A stretch of DNA of 64,000 nt from contig NZ_BAABBN010000004.1 of NCBI RefSeq assembly GCF_039537985.1, positions 1,426,001 to 1,490,000 of the forward strand. Direction: 5' to 3'. This document shows positions 1-9,518 of this stretch, piece by piece; within the stretch, counting starts at the first letter, position 1; each line of letters begins with the position of its first letter. The translations under genes were made by a program, and so were the position numbers. The notes beneath the pieces are model-generated. The model worked only from the letters and a program-made list of their open reading frames with translations, was not told the DNA's origin and did not search any database. This stretch comes from Litoribacillus peritrichatus. GTDB lineage: Bacteria; Pseudomonadota; Gammaproteobacteria; Pseudomonadales; Litoribrevibacteraceae.

Positions 1-55
1 CTACGTATCCACCTGGCCCACCGCCGATTACAACAACGTCAAATTTATCCGACAT
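1..55 (-). CDS. lpd: Dihydrolipoyl dehydrogenase, N-terminal fragment (cut by window edge)
   Basis: Only the first 18 codons lie in the window, starting at ATG 55. They encode MSDKFDVVVIGGGPGGYV, the GxGxxG FAD-binding start of a dihydrolipoamide dehydrogenase. It follows sucB with a 45-base gap, so it should be the E3 subunit that reoxidises the lipoyl arm of the 2-oxoglutarate dehydrogenase complex, and probably of pyruvate dehydrogenase as well. The assignment rests on the flavin motif plus gene order; the rest of the gene lies outside the window. Confidence 0.85.
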   Translation of the reverse strand, partial: MSDKFDVVVIGGGPGGYV

Positions 56-100
56 GTTAAATTTCCTTATTGGGCCAGCCATAAGGCTGGCCAGATGAGA

Positions 101-1342
101 TTATAGATTGAGAAGGATTTTAGCAGGTTCTTCAAGCAATTCTTTGACTGAGACCAAGAACTGTACAGCTTCTTTGCCATCAATCAAACGATGGTCATAA
201 GAAAGCGCTAGATACATCATTGGTTGAATTACCACTTCACCATTAACCGCCATAGGTCTTTCCTGGATTTTATGCATCCCAAGAATGGCTGTTTGAGGTG
301 GGTTCAGAATTGGCGTAGACATTAATGAACCAAACACACCACCGTTGGTGATTGTGAATGTTCCACCCATCATATCTTCAATCGCCAGCTTACCCTCTTT
401 GGCTTTTGAACCGTAATCCTTAATCGTGCTTTCTACATCGGCAAGCGTCATACCGTCGGCATCGCGCAGAACAGGAACAACTAATCCTCTGTCGCTGGAA
501 ACAGCCACACCCACATCATAGTAGCCATGATAAACGATGTCGCTACCGTCAATGGAAGCATTTACTTCAGGGAATTTCTTCAATGACTCAACAGCAGCTT
601 TAACGAAGAAAGACATAAAGCCAAGTTTAGTTTGATGTGTTTTCTCAAACTGATCCTTGTACTTTGATCTTAGATCCATAATTGGCTGCATGTTCACTTC
701 ATTAAATGTTGTCAACATAGCAGCATTATGCTGCGCATCTAGCAAACGCTTAGCAATGCTGGCGCGTAAACGTGTCATTGGAACACGTTTTTCCAGACGA
801 CCTTCTTGGTTCAAAGGTACAATCGCTGGAGGCGGTACTACCACAGGAGCAGGAGCTGCTTCTTCAGCGGGAGCACTGGTTGTTTGCGCAACGGCTGAAG
901 AGCCGGCCAAATCCGCTTGTTTAATAAAGTTAACGACATCTTCTTTGGTGACCAGGCCATTTTTACCTGTACCTGCAACCTGAGAAGAATCAACAGCATT
1001 TTCTTCCATCAACTTACGTGCAGCAGGGCTTGCAACTGCGCCCTCTGTGGGTTGAGGAGCATCTTCGCCCTGAGCTTCTGGCTCTGCAGTGGTTGCCTCA
1101 ACGGCACCTTCCTGGAACAAAGCAATGATTTCATTGCTCAGTACAACATCACCTTCGCTCTTTAATACTTCAGAGATAACACCGTCTGCCGGCGCAGCAA
1201 CCTCTAGAACAACCTTATCCGTTTCAATATCAACAATCAGCTCATCTCTTGAAACTGCCTCACCAGGCTGCTTATGCCATGTTGCAATATTACCTTCAGC
1301 AACTGACTCTGGGAAAGTGGGCGCTTTAATTTCTATGGCCAT
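101..1342 (-). CDS. sucB: 2-oxoglutarate dehydrogenase E2, dihydrolipoyllysine succinyltransferase
   Basis: This is the E2 core of the 2-oxoglutarate dehydrogenase complex (413 aa, usual length), which transfers the succinyl group from the lipoyl arm to CoA in the cytoplasmic TCA cycle. The N-terminal lipoyl domain has the ETDK motif with the lipoylated lysine at K43. An Ala/Pro/Glu-rich linker leads to a peripheral-subunit-binding domain around residues 104-140 (SPAARKL). The C-terminal catalytic domain ends in the SYDHRLIDG motif carrying the active-site His and Asp. It lies 41 bases downstream of sucA and 45 bases upstream of lpd, a sucAB-lpd arrangement that suggests one transcript. Confidence 0.97.
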   Translation of the reverse strand: MAIEIKAPTFPESVAEGNIATWHKQPGEAVSRDELIVDIETDKVVLEVAAPADGVISEVLKSEGDVVLSNEIIALFQEGAVEATTAEPEAQGEDAPQPTEGAVASPAARKLMEENAVDSSQVAGTGKNGLVTKEDVVNFIKQADLAGSSAVAQTTSAPAEEAAPAPVVVPPPAIVPLNQEGRLEKRVPMTRLRASIAKRLLDAQHNAAMLTTFNEVNMQPIMDLRSKYKDQFEKTHQTKLGFMSFFVKAAVESLKKFPEVNASIDGSDIVYHGYYDVGVAVSSDRGLVVPVLRDADGMTLADVESTIKDYGSKAKEGKLAIEDMMGGTFTITNGGVFGSLMSTPILNPPQTAILGMHKIQERPMAVNGEVVIQPMMYLALSYDHRLIDGKEAVQFLVSVKELLEEPAKILLNL

Positions 1343-1383
1343 ACTTATTCCTTATTCCTTTATCTGTGTACTGTACTTATTCG

Positions 1384-4221
1384 TTAACCAATCAAGGCGT
1401 CATCAATCATCTTATTCTGCTGCTCAACGTGAAGTGCCATATAACCTGCGGCAGGAGACGCAGAGGCTTCACGACCAGCATATTCAACTTCATAGTCAAG
1501 ATGAGCAAAGTTAAGAGATCGCACAACCCGACGCATATGATGCTGACTACTGTACCAAGCGCCTTGGTTCATTGGCTCTTCCTGACACCAAACAACCTTC
1601 TCGATGCTTTTGTACTTTTTCAGAATATTTTTCAGATCATCTTCAGGGAACGGATACAGTTGTTCAATTCGGACAATCGCAACATTATTTAGTTCACGTG
1701 CACGGCGCTGTTCAAGCAAGTCGAAATAAACTTTACCAGAACACATAACAACTCGAGTGACGTCTTTAGCCTTTACGGTATCAACTTCGTCAATCACTGT
1801 CTGGAAAGAACCTTCTGATAGCTCTTCCAGTGTTGATATTGCTTCCTTGTGACGTAGCAAGCTCTTAGGTGTTAATGCAACCAACGGTTTTCTTAAAGGT
1901 CTGATCGCCTGACGACGAAGCATATGGAAAACCTGAGCCGGCGTCGTTGGCACACAAACCTGAATATTGTGTTCAGCACAAAGCTGAAGATAACGCTCTA
2001 AACGTGCAGATGAGTGTTCAGGCCCCTGACCTTCATAACCGTGCGGTAACAACATTGTAAGACCGCATAAACGACCCCATTTATGCTCACCACTGGTAAT
2101 AAACTGATCAATTACTACCTGAGCGCCGTTTGCAAAATCACCGAACTGAGCCTCCCAGATAACGAGGGTATTTGGTTGCGTGGTGGCGTAACCATACTCA
2201 AAGGCCAACACGGCCTCTTCTGAAAGGAAAGAGTCATAGATGTCAAAAGTAACATCGTCCGTTGCTAATGTACTTAACGGAATATGACGAGAGCCATCTT
2301 TTTGATTATGCAAGACTGCGTGTCTGTGCGAGAAAGTACCACGACCAACGTCCTGACCAGTAATACGAACAGAATGGCCTTCTGCTAATAGAGAAGCATA
2401 TGCCATTGTTTCCGCATAACCCCAGTTAATCGGTAGCGCACCGACCGTCATCTTGCGGCGGTCTTCAATGATTTTTTGAACCTGACGCTGAGTTACAAAA
2501 CCCTCAGGCATTTCGTTTAGTTCATTCGATAAAGACTGAAGTTTCTTGAGGTCAATCGAAGTATCATGGCTTGCCGTCCATTCGTGCCCCAAGAAAGGCC
2601 TCCAGTCGACAAACATAGATTCATTTGGCTCACGCACCAAACTCTTAACAACATGACGTCCATTATCGAGTGCATCACGATAATCGTTCGTTAATGTTGC
2701 ATACTCTTCTTTGGTAATAATACCTTCTGAAATTAACTTATTAGCATACAGCTCACACGTAGACTTCTGTGTACGAATTTTTTCATACATAAGAGGCTGA
2801 GTGCCTGATGGCTCATCCGCTTCGTTATGGCCTCGGCGACGATAACAAATCAAGTCAATAACAATGTCTTTCTTAAATTCAAATCGATAATCTGCAGCAA
2901 GCTGCGTAACGAAAAACACTGCTTCAGGGTCGTCAGCGTTTACGTGAAAAATTGGTGCCTGAACCATCTTGGCAACGTCAGTACAATACTCGGTAGAGCG
3001 AGCGTCTTCCTGCAGTGACGTAGTAAAACCTACCTGGTTGTTCACAATCACGTGAACAGTGCCACCTGTTTTGTAAGCTCTTGTCTGAGATGCCTGGAAT
3101 GTTTCCATAACCACGCCCTGCCCAGCAAACGCAGCATCACCATGGATGCTGATAGGCATTACTGTTGTACCAATTGGATCTTTTCGGCGATCTTGGCGAG
3201 CACGTACCGAGCCCTCAACCACTGGGGATACAATCTCTAGGTGAGACGGGTTGAATGCGAGCGCCAAATGCACTTCTCCGCCAGGGGTCATCACGTTTGA
3301 TGAGAAACCTTGGTGGTACTTCACATCTCCGGAGCTATCAAACTTGGCTCGACCTTCAAATTCATCAAACAGGTCTGCAGGTGATTTACCCAGAGTATTA
3401 ATCAATACATTCAAGCGGCCACGGTGTGCCATACCAATTACAACTTCTTGAACTTGGTAGGTTCCAGCACGCTGGATAAGTTCGTCCATTAAAGGAATTA
3501 ATGACTCACCACCTTCAAGACCAAAGCGCTTAGTACCTGGATACTTAGATTGAAGGTACTTTTCAAGCCCTTCAGATGCAACCAAACGCTCAAGAATGTG
3601 TTTTGCAACTTCTGCACTGTATTTAGGGTGTGATTTAACACTTTCAATACGCTGCTGTAGCCACTCTTTTTCTGCTGTATCAACGATGTGCATGTACTCA
3701 GCACCTACAGATGAACAGTAAGTTTTTTCCAGAGTATCGATGATTTCAGCTAAAGAAGAGTTATCGGAACCAGTCGCTAAGTTACCGGTTTGAAAAACCG
3801 TATCCAAATCCGCATTGGTTAAGCCATGATAGCCAAGCTGCAAATCAGGGACGTCATCACGTTGCATAAGATTCAACGGATCAAGATCTGCTTTTTGGTG
3901 CCCACGAACACGATATGCATTAATAAGGTCAAGAACCTTAACTTGTTTAATATCGAAATCGGAGCTAACTGCGCTTGCGGCTTTAGGGCGATTTGTATCT
4001 TTATTCTTAGCGTGAAGAATAAATGTTTCACGAATTGTCGAGTGAGGGATATCGTGAGGTGCGGCCTCGGTAGACCTTGGTAATCTTTCAAAATATGAGC
4101 GCCACTGCTCTGGCACTTCATTTGGATCTCTTAAATAAGCTTCATACATAGCTTCGACATAAGCTACGTTACCGCCCAAATGAGAGCTACCTCTTAATTG
4201 CTCCATAGAAGCTTCTTGCAT
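1384..4221 (-). CDS. sucA: 2-oxoglutarate dehydrogenase E1 component
   Basis: This 945-aa thiamine-diphosphate enzyme decarboxylates 2-oxoglutarate and succinylates the lipoyl arm of SucB. Visible signatures are the N-terminal E2-binding segment (SSHLGGNVAYVEAMYEAYLRDPN), the GMAHRGRLNVL motif near residue 265, and the ThDP/Mg motif starting GDAAFAGQG with VNNQVGFTT downstream. Full length and collinear with E. coli SucA. The start MQEASMEQL is preceded by AAGGA. A terminator separates it from sdhB, so it probably has its own promoter in the 285-base gap, where I see only a TATAAT-like hexamer. Confidence 0.97.
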   Translation of the reverse strand: MQEASMEQLRGSSHLGGNVAYVEAMYEAYLRDPNEVPEQWRSYFERLPRSTEAAPHDIPHSTIRETFILHAKNKDTNRPKAASAVSSDFDIKQVKVLDLINAYRVRGHQKADLDPLNLMQRDDVPDLQLGYHGLTNADLDTVFQTGNLATGSDNSSLAEIIDTLEKTYCSSVGAEYMHIVDTAEKEWLQQRIESVKSHPKYSAEVAKHILERLVASEGLEKYLQSKYPGTKRFGLEGGESLIPLMDELIQRAGTYQVQEVVIGMAHRGRLNVLINTLGKSPADLFDEFEGRAKFDSSGDVKYHQGFSSNVMTPGGEVHLALAFNPSHLEIVSPVVEGSVRARQDRRKDPIGTTVMPISIHGDAAFAGQGVVMETFQASQTRAYKTGGTVHVIVNNQVGFTTSLQEDARSTEYCTDVAKMVQAPIFHVNADDPEAVFFVTQLAADYRFEFKKDIVIDLICYRRRGHNEADEPSGTQPLMYEKIRTQKSTCELYANKLISEGIITKEEYATLTNDYRDALDNGRHVVKSLVREPNESMFVDWRPFLGHEWTASHDTSIDLKKLQSLSNELNEMPEGFVTQRQVQKIIEDRRKMTVGALPINWGYAETMAYASLLAEGHSVRITGQDVGRGTFSHRHAVLHNQKDGSRHIPLSTLATDDVTFDIYDSFLSEEAVLAFEYGYATTQPNTLVIWEAQFGDFANGAQVVIDQFITSGEHKWGRLCGLTMLLPHGYEGQGPEHSSARLERYLQLCAEHNIQVCVPTTPAQVFHMLRRQAIRPLRKPLVALTPKSLLRHKEAISTLEELSEGSFQTVIDEVDTVKAKDVTRVVMCSGKVYFDLLEQRRARELNNVAIVRIEQLYPFPEDDLKNILKKYKSIEKVVWCQEEPMNQGAWYSSQHHMRRVVRSLNFAHLDYEVEYAGREASASPAAGYMALHVEQQNKMIDDALIG

Positions 4222-4336
4222 TCGTTCCCGTCCTTAATGCACTGAGGTTTGACTGTTGTATTACAGCGGATGAGCCGTTTACAAACGAATCGTGGATGGT
4301 ATCCACCTCTGGGTTAACTTTAGTTAATTTAGAGGA

Positions 4337-4342
4337 TTATAC
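4337..4342 (-). promoter_or_regulatory. Possible -10 element upstream of sucA
   Basis: The minus strand reads TATAAT here, about 115 bases upstream of the sucA start, in an AT-rich gap that follows the sdh terminator. No convincing -35 hexamer is found at 16-18 bases upstream, so it is a weak call; an activator-dependent promoter would look like this. The remainder of 4222-4475 shows nothing I can name. Confidence 0.3.
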
Positions 4343-4473
4343 TTTTTGAGTAAAAACCTCTGATTTTTCCGATATTTATCTATTTTTAGAATAAAAATCG
4401 AAAGAATGCAAAACTTCCCCCTACTTTCTGCTTGCAATGTTGTAATTAGTATATTTTATGTACTGCAAGCAAT

Positions 4474-4502
4474 AAAAAAAGGGGCTTGCCAGCCCCTTTT
4501 TC
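4474..4502 (-). terminator. Rho-independent terminator after sdhB
   Basis: A GGGGCT/AGCCCC stem with a 4-base TGCC loop is followed on the minus strand by a run of seven T. It starts a few bases after the sdhB stop codon and should end the sdhCDAB transcript before sucA. Confidence 0.85.
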
Positions 4503-4506
4503 TACA

Positions 4507-5211
4507 TTACGATCCGCGCGATAGAAGCATGTTACGGATGTGCCCGATTGCCTTTGTAGGATTTAGACCTTTAGGGCAAACGTTAACACAATTCATAATG
4601 CCTCGGCAACGGAATACACTGAATGGATCATCCAGTTCTGCCAAGCGCTCTTCCGTGGCAGTATCACGACTATCAATCAAGAATCGATAGGCCTGAAGCA
4701 AACCGGAAGGACCGATAAACTTATCTGGATTCCACCAGAAAGATGGGCACGCAGTTGAACAGCATGCACACAAAATACACTCATACAAACCATCAAGGTG
4801 CTCACGTTCTTCTGGAGACTGCAAGCGCTCAATAGCAGGTGCTGGCGTATCATTGATCAAGTACGGCTTGATCTTTTCGTACTGCTTATAGAATTGCTCC
4901 ATATCCACAACAATGTCGCGGATAACTGGCAAGCCAGGAAGAGGACGAAGAATCAGCTTGTCGCCTTTCACACACTCTGATAACGGAGTAATACAAGCAA
5001 GACCATTCTTACCGTTAATATTAACACCATCAGAACCACACACGCCTTCACGGCATGAGCGACGGAAAGAAAGACTCTCGTCTTGTTCTTTAATTAGATG
5101 CAAAACATCCAATACCATCAGGTCTTTACCACCTGGAATTTCGATATTGTAGTCCTGCATATATGGAGCTTCATCAGTCTCCGGATTGTAACGATATACG
5201 CTTACTAACAT
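4507..5211 (-). CDS. sdhB: Succinate dehydrogenase iron-sulfur subunit
   Basis: SdhB (234 aa) carries electrons from the flavin of SdhA to the membrane quinone site through three Fe-S clusters. The [2Fe-2S] ligands sit in the SCREGVCGSDG segment and the following GLAC. The ferredoxin-like C-terminal half shows CILCACCSTACP and then CRGIMNCVNVCPKGLNP for the [4Fe-4S] and [3Fe-4S] clusters. Last gene of sdhCDAB, 28 bases after sdhA and directly before a terminator. Confidence 0.97.
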   Translation of the reverse strand: MLVSVYRYNPETDEAPYMQDYNIEIPGGKDLMVLDVLHLIKEQDESLSFRRSCREGVCGSDGVNINGKNGLACITPLSECVKGDKLILRPLPGLPVIRDIVVDMEQFYKQYEKIKPYLINDTPAPAIERLQSPEEREHLDGLYECILCACCSTACPSFWWNPDKFIGPSGLLQAYRFLIDSRDTATEERLAELDDPFSVFRCRGIMNCVNVCPKGLNPTKAIGHIRNMLLSRGS

Positions 5212-5239
5212 TATTCTATCTTCCTCATCGACCCTTGGA

Positions 5240-7015
5240 TTAGTATGTTCTCACCTTAGGTGGGAATGCTTCTACAGTTTTAGGGGCGAAGTTTACGTCT
5301 CGCTTGCCAACACCTTGAGTGGTTGGATTGTAGATTGAGTGCTTAAGCCAGTTTTCATCATCACGCTCAGTGAAGTCGTTACGGGCGTGAGCACCACGAC
5401 TTTCTTTACGGATTTCAGCAGAAACTGCAGTCGCGTAGGCAACTTCATATAAATTACCAAGCTCAAGAGCTTCAATACGCGCAGTGTTAAATGCCTGGCT
5501 CTTATCTTTGATGCACAAGTTATTTACGCGATTACCGATTTCTTTAAGAATGCCAAGGCCTTTCTGCATGCTTTCGCCGTCTCGGAAAACACCAAAATAA
5601 AGCTGCATACATTTCTGAAGGTCTGCACGAACAGTAGCAACATCTTCACCAGTGGTGTTGGTGTTGATTTTGTTCAATCTTTCTAGTGCATTTTCAAGAT
5701 CGGTATCGGTAGCATCCATTACGTCAAAGCCTTCACGTAATTGCTTCTCAATCTGAATACCAGCAGCACGACCAAATACAACCAGGTCAAGCAACGAGTT
5801 ACCACCCAGTCGGTTAGCACCATGCACAGATACACAGGCAACTTCACCACAAGCAAACAGACCGTCAATCACTGTTTCAGTGCCATCTTCGGCAACCTGA
5901 ATTGCCTGACCGCCAATGTTTGTCGGAACACCGCCCATCATGTAGTGACATGTCGGAACAACAGGTACTGGCTCTTTAGCAGGATCTACGTGTGCGAACG
6001 TTTTAGATAGCTCACAAATACCAGGAAGACGACTATTAAGTACTTCTTCACCTAAGTGGTCCAACTTCAAGAATACGTGATCGCCATTTTCACCAGCACC
6101 ACGACCCTCAAGGATCTCCATAACCATTGAGCGAGCAACAACGTCTCGACCCGCCAGGTCTTTAGCATTAGGAGCATAACGCTCCATGAAGCGCTCGCCA
6201 TCTTTGTTAATTAGATAACCGCCTTCACCACGACAACCTTCGGTTACAAGCACGCCTGCGCCTGCAATACCGGTTGGGTGGAACTGCCACATTTCCATAT
6301 CCTGCGCAACAAAACCTGCACGCAAAGACATACCAACGCCATCACCAGTATTGATGTGCGCGTTCGTAGTCGATTGATAAATACGACCTGCACCGCCAGT
6401 AGCCAGTACAGTTGCTTTTGCTTTAATGTAAACTGTTTCACCAGTTTCCATATCAATAGCAACACAACCAACCACTTGCCCTTTCTTGTTTTTAACAAGA
6501 TCAACGGCATACCATTCATTTAAGAAAGTAGTGCCTGCAGCAAGGTTTGCCTGATAAAGCGTGTGCAATAATGCATGGCCTGTACGGTCAGCCGCAGCAC
6601 AAGTACGAGCAGCTTGCCCGCCTTTACCGAAATCTTTAGACTGGCCACCGAAAGGACGCTGATAGATACGACCGTTATCAAAACGAGAGAATGGCAACCC
6701 CATGTGGTCAAGCTCAAATACAGCCTGAGGGCCTACGCTACACATGTACTCGATAGCGTCTTGGTCACCAATATAGTCGGAACCCTTGACAGTATCGTAC
6801 ATATGCCAGCGCCAATCATCGTTAGGATCAGCACTTGCAATCGCACATGTAATACCGCCCTGCGCAGATACTGTATGTGAACGAGTTGGGAACACTTTTG
6901 AAACTACCGCAGTTTTCAGGCCTGATTCAGCCAACTGCAAACCGGCACGCATACCGGCACCGCCACCACCAATAACGATTGAGTCAAACGTCATGGTGCG
7001 AACTTGATTAGACAT
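5240..7015 (-). CDS. sdhA: Succinate dehydrogenase flavoprotein subunit
   Basis: SdhA (591 aa, normal length) oxidises succinate to fumarate with covalently bound FAD. The dinucleotide motif GGGGAGMRAGLQLAESG is near residue 17. The SHTVSAQGG segment around residue 47 contains the histidine that becomes flavinylated. The motif GGNSLLDLVVFGRAAG and C-terminal RESRGAHAR are typical of the family. It begins 3 bases after the sdhD stop, which points to tight co-translation in sdhCDAB. Confidence 0.98.
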   Translation of the reverse strand: MSNQVRTMTFDSIVIGGGGAGMRAGLQLAESGLKTAVVSKVFPTRSHTVSAQGGITCAIASADPNDDWRWHMYDTVKGSDYIGDQDAIEYMCSVGPQAVFELDHMGLPFSRFDNGRIYQRPFGGQSKDFGKGGQAARTCAAADRTGHALLHTLYQANLAAGTTFLNEWYAVDLVKNKKGQVVGCVAIDMETGETVYIKAKATVLATGGAGRIYQSTTNAHINTGDGVGMSLRAGFVAQDMEMWQFHPTGIAGAGVLVTEGCRGEGGYLINKDGERFMERYAPNAKDLAGRDVVARSMVMEILEGRGAGENGDHVFLKLDHLGEEVLNSRLPGICELSKTFAHVDPAKEPVPVVPTCHYMMGGVPTNIGGQAIQVAEDGTETVIDGLFACGEVACVSVHGANRLGGNSLLDLVVFGRAAGIQIEKQLREGFDVMDATDTDLENALERLNKINTNTTGEDVATVRADLQKCMQLYFGVFRDGESMQKGLGILKEIGNRVNNLCIKDKSQAFNTARIEALELGNLYEVAYATAVSAEIRKESRGAHARNDFTERDDENWLKHSIYNPTTQGVGKRDVNFAPKTVEAFPPKVRTY

Positions 7016-7018
7016 ATA

Positions 7019-7366
7019 TTACAGCCCCCAAAGAATTTCAATCGACCACACTAGAAAAACAAACAATGTAACAATCACGGCTGCATTGAAAACAAAGCGA
7101 ATCTTAGCTGGCTTAATATAGTCAGTAGCAATCGTCCATAAGCCTACCCAAGAGTGAGCAACTAACGAAAGAACCGCCAATAAAGAATAAATACGAACAG
7201 ATGTGCAGCTAAAAAGCTCCTTCCACTGAGCGTAAGACATATCAGGGTTTAATAAAATGTAACCCACAATAAAAATTGAGTAGGTTGCCAAGATAACAGC
7301 ACTTGCTCGTTGAAGTACCCAATCAGACAAACCGCTGCGGCTAAAATTTGTAACGCTAGTTACCAT
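7019..7366 (-). CDS. sdhD: Succinate dehydrogenase membrane anchor subunit D
   Basis: Small integral membrane protein (115 aa from the chosen start) with three hydrophobic segments that, with SdhC, binds haem b and quinone. The segment SDWVLQRASAVILATYS matches the conserved start of SdhD, with the R and S of the quinone-site region. I chose ATG 7366 because AGGAG lies seven bases upstream; a TTG at 7372 would add two residues. The start overlaps the end of sdhC by seven bases, so translation is probably coupled. Confidence 0.93.
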   Translation of the reverse strand: MVTSVTNFSRSGLSDWVLQRASAVILATYSIFIVGYILLNPDMSYAQWKELFSCTSVRIYSLLAVLSLVAHSWVGLWTIATDYIKPAKIRFVFNAAVIVTLFVFLVWSIEILWGL

Positions 7367-7734
7367 ACCCAAACTCCTGCAAGAACAATCATTAATCCGC
7401 CCAAAACAAGCGTAATTATTGAGCCAGTTCGACCACCTTCTAAGGTTTCGCCGATGCCCATATCCATAAGCAGGTGCTTAATGCCTGCAACGAAGTGATA
7501 GCCAAGAGCAGATAAAATGCCCCAAGTAATAAGTTTTGCCACAGGGCTTTGTAAGCATTCTTTGAACTGGTTGAAACTTTCTTCTGAAGCTAAAGTCATA
7601 TCTAAAGCAGCAAGAACGAAAGCCATACCGAAGAACAATCCAATGCCTGCTATTCTGTGCAGAATGGAAGCTTTTGCCGTAACCGGCAACTGAATCGTTG
7701 TCAGATCTAGGTTTTTAGGTCTATTGCTATTCAC
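7360..7734 (-). CDS. sdhC: Succinate dehydrogenase cytochrome b556 subunit
   Basis: SdhC (124 aa) is the other haem-b/quinone anchor. The N-terminal motif RPKNLDL is the usual signature, followed by SILHRIAGIGLF with the conserved S-x-x-H-R. The haem-ligand region HFVAGIKHLLMD is near residues 80-92. Three membrane segments are visible. Translation appears to start at GTG 7734, with no strong Shine-Dalgarno in front. First gene of sdhCDAB. Confidence 0.94.
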   Translation of the reverse strand: MNSNRPKNLDLTTIQLPVTAKASILHRIAGIGLFFGMAFVLAALDMTLASEESFNQFKECLQSPVAKLITWGILSALGYHFVAGIKHLLMDMGIGETLEGGRTGSIITLVLGGLMIVLAGVWVW

Positions 7735-7813
7735 GGTTATACACTCTATCCGTTTGGGTCCGCGATGCAGACAATTACATCTACGAATGTTCGCAGTGCG
7801 AGTCTATCTTTGT

Positions 7814-7833
7814 ACTAATGCAGAGACATTAGT
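7814..7833 (-). other. Small hairpin in the sdhC 5' leader
   Basis: ACTAATG and CATTAGT form a perfect 7-bp stem with a 6-base loop, inside the roughly 170-base untranslated leader predicted for sdhC. There is no T-run, so it is not a terminator. Its role is unknown and it may be incidental. Confidence 0.3.
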
Positions 7834-7910
7834 GCATTACTAATAAGGAACGAGTCCTACTTATCCGGGTGTCACAATCCTGACCTAGGCCAAGAATTAA
7901 GAGCGCGGTG

Positions 7911-7939
7911 ATTATAATCAGCAACTTAGAGAAATTCAA
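7911..7939 (-). promoter_or_regulatory. Predicted sigma70 promoter of sdhCDAB
   Basis: On the minus strand TTGAAT (7939-7934) and a perfect TATAAT (7916-7911) are separated by 17 bases. Transcription would start near 7904, leaving a leader of about 170 bases before sdhC. The 500-base gap 7735-8234 holds this promoter and the divergent gltA promoter. I could not identify a clear ArcA, CRP or Fur site. Confidence 0.7.
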
Positions 7940-8089
7940 TCAAGATCAGTGATTACCGGATTTGCACCAAGATCAAACGCAAAATAGACAGCTTTTAAAA
8001 AGGCGCACCATAATGAAACCTAACTTTAGAACATAAAATCACCAGCGCCATAAAAATAGCTAATTATCGCACTGAAAAGCTGCCTTTGA

Positions 8090-8117
8090 TTGACAAAAAG
8101 AAGTTACAGCTTATAGT
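8090..8117 (+). promoter_or_regulatory. Predicted sigma70 promoter of gltA
   Basis: A consensus TTGACA (8090-8095) is followed after 16 bases by TATAGT (8112-8117). The start site would be near 8124, about 110 bases before the gltA ATG, whose ribosome site is a strong AAGGAGG. It lies back to back with the sdhC promoter, with the two -35 boxes about 150 bases apart. Confidence 0.7.
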
Positions 8118-8234
8118 TACGGCACCAGTAAGGCACTTTGCGTCCATACTTTATCCGGGGATGAGCGCTAAACAGGGAAAATACCCTGGTCTTCCATAGG
8201 AAGTTAAAGAAAACGTATTACAAGGAGGCCTTGC

Positions 8235-9503
8235 ATGGCTGATAAAAAAGCACAGTTGACTATAGACGGGAAAACCCTTGAATTCCCAGTTTATTCTGGA
8301 ACTGTGGGTCCAGACGTTATTGATGTTCGAAGCTTAACTGCTGAAGGATATTTCACTTACGACCCAGGGTTTGTATCAACAGCAGCCTGTGAATCCGCAA
8401 TTACCTATATTGATGGTGGCAAAGGTGTACTTCTTCACAGAGGTTACCCAATTGAACAACTGGCAGAAAAAGCCAGCTTCTTAGAAACTTGTCATCTGCT
8501 TCTGTTCGGAGAGCTTCCAACAGCAGAAGAAAAAGCAAAGTTTGAAGATACCATCACTCATCATACTATGGTCCATGACCAATTGAGTGATTTCTTCCAT
8601 GGTTTCCGTCGTGACTCCCACCCAATGGCTATTATGTGTGGTGTAGTAGGCGCTTTATCTGCCTTCTATCATGATTCCTTGGACATCAACGACCCTCGCC
8701 ATCGTGAAGTTTCTGCATACCGTTTGATTGCAAAAATGCCTACGATTGCTGCCATGGTTTATAAATACAGTATTGGCCAGCCGTTCATGTATCCTAAGAA
8801 TGAACTTGGCTACTCTGAAAACTTCCTACACATGATGTTCAATACTCCATGTGAAGAAAAACCAATCAACCCTGTTATTGCTCGCGCGATGGATAAGATT
8901 TTCTTATTGCACGCTGATCATGAACAGAACGCATCTACATCAACGGTTCGCCTAGCGGGTTCTACTGGTGCAAACCCATTTGCTTGTATCGCTGCAGGTA
9001 TTGCTGCTCTTTGGGGTCCTGCTCACGGTGGTGCAAACGAAGCCGTACTTAAGATGTTGGATGAAATCGGAAGTTACGACAAAATTCCAGAGTTTATTGA
9101 CAAAGCAAAAGACAAAGATGATCCATTCCGTCTAATGGGCTTTGGTCACCGAGTTTATAAGAGCTATGACCCTCGTGCAGTAGAAATGAAAAAATGCTGC
9201 GACGAAGTACTTGCTGAACTTGGCTTGGAAGATGATCCTCAGCTTAAAATGGCTATGGAGCTTGAGAAAATTGCACTAGAAGATGAATACTTCGTTAAGC
9301 GTAACCTATACCCTAACGTTGATTTCTATTCAGGCATCATTCTTAAAGCACTTGGCATTCCAACAGAGATGTTCACTGTAATCTTTGCTACAGGTCGTAC
9401 TCCAGGCTGGATTGCACATTGGCATGAAATGATCGGCGGCAATAACCGTATCGGTCGTCCTCGTCAGCTATACACTGGCGAAAAAGCAAGAGACTTAAAA
9501 TAA
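8235..9503 (+). CDS. gltA: Citrate synthase (type II, hexameric family)
   Basis: GltA (422 aa) condenses acetyl-CoA with oxaloacetate to start the TCA cycle. The N-terminal VDVRSLTAEGYFTYDPGF and the active-site blocks HADHEQNASTSTVR, WGPAHGGANEAVL and YPNVDFYSG (catalytic His, His and Asp) are all present. Length and N-terminal domain match the NADH-regulated gram-negative type; inhibition by NADH is a family property and was not tested here. An AAGGAGG site lies just upstream of the ATG. It is divergent from sdhCDAB. Confidence 0.98.
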   Translation: MADKKAQLTIDGKTLEFPVYSGTVGPDVIDVRSLTAEGYFTYDPGFVSTAACESAITYIDGGKGVLLHRGYPIEQLAEKASFLETCHLLLFGELPTAEEKAKFEDTITHHTMVHDQLSDFFHGFRRDSHPMAIMCGVVGALSAFYHDSLDINDPRHREVSAYRLIAKMPTIAAMVYKYSIGQPFMYPKNELGYSENFLHMMFNTPCEEKPINPVIARAMDKIFLLHADHEQNASTSTVRLAGSTGANPFACIAAGIAALWGPAHGGANEAVLKMLDEIGSYDKIPEFIDKAKDKDDPFRLMGFGHRVYKSYDPRAVEMKKCCDEVLAELGLEDDPQLKMAMELEKIALEDEYFVKRNLYPNVDFYSGIILKALGIPTEMFTVIFATGRTPGWIAHWHEMIGGNNRIGRPRQLYTGEKARDLK

Positions 9504-9518
9504 TAAGTTCTTACTTCA

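Noticed and set aside
4222..4506. A sucA-type metabolite-sensing RNA in the sdhB-sucA gap
   Set aside because: Structured RNAs upstream of sucA are known in other groups, but I could find only a terminator and a -10-like hexamer here. A covariance-model search would be needed.
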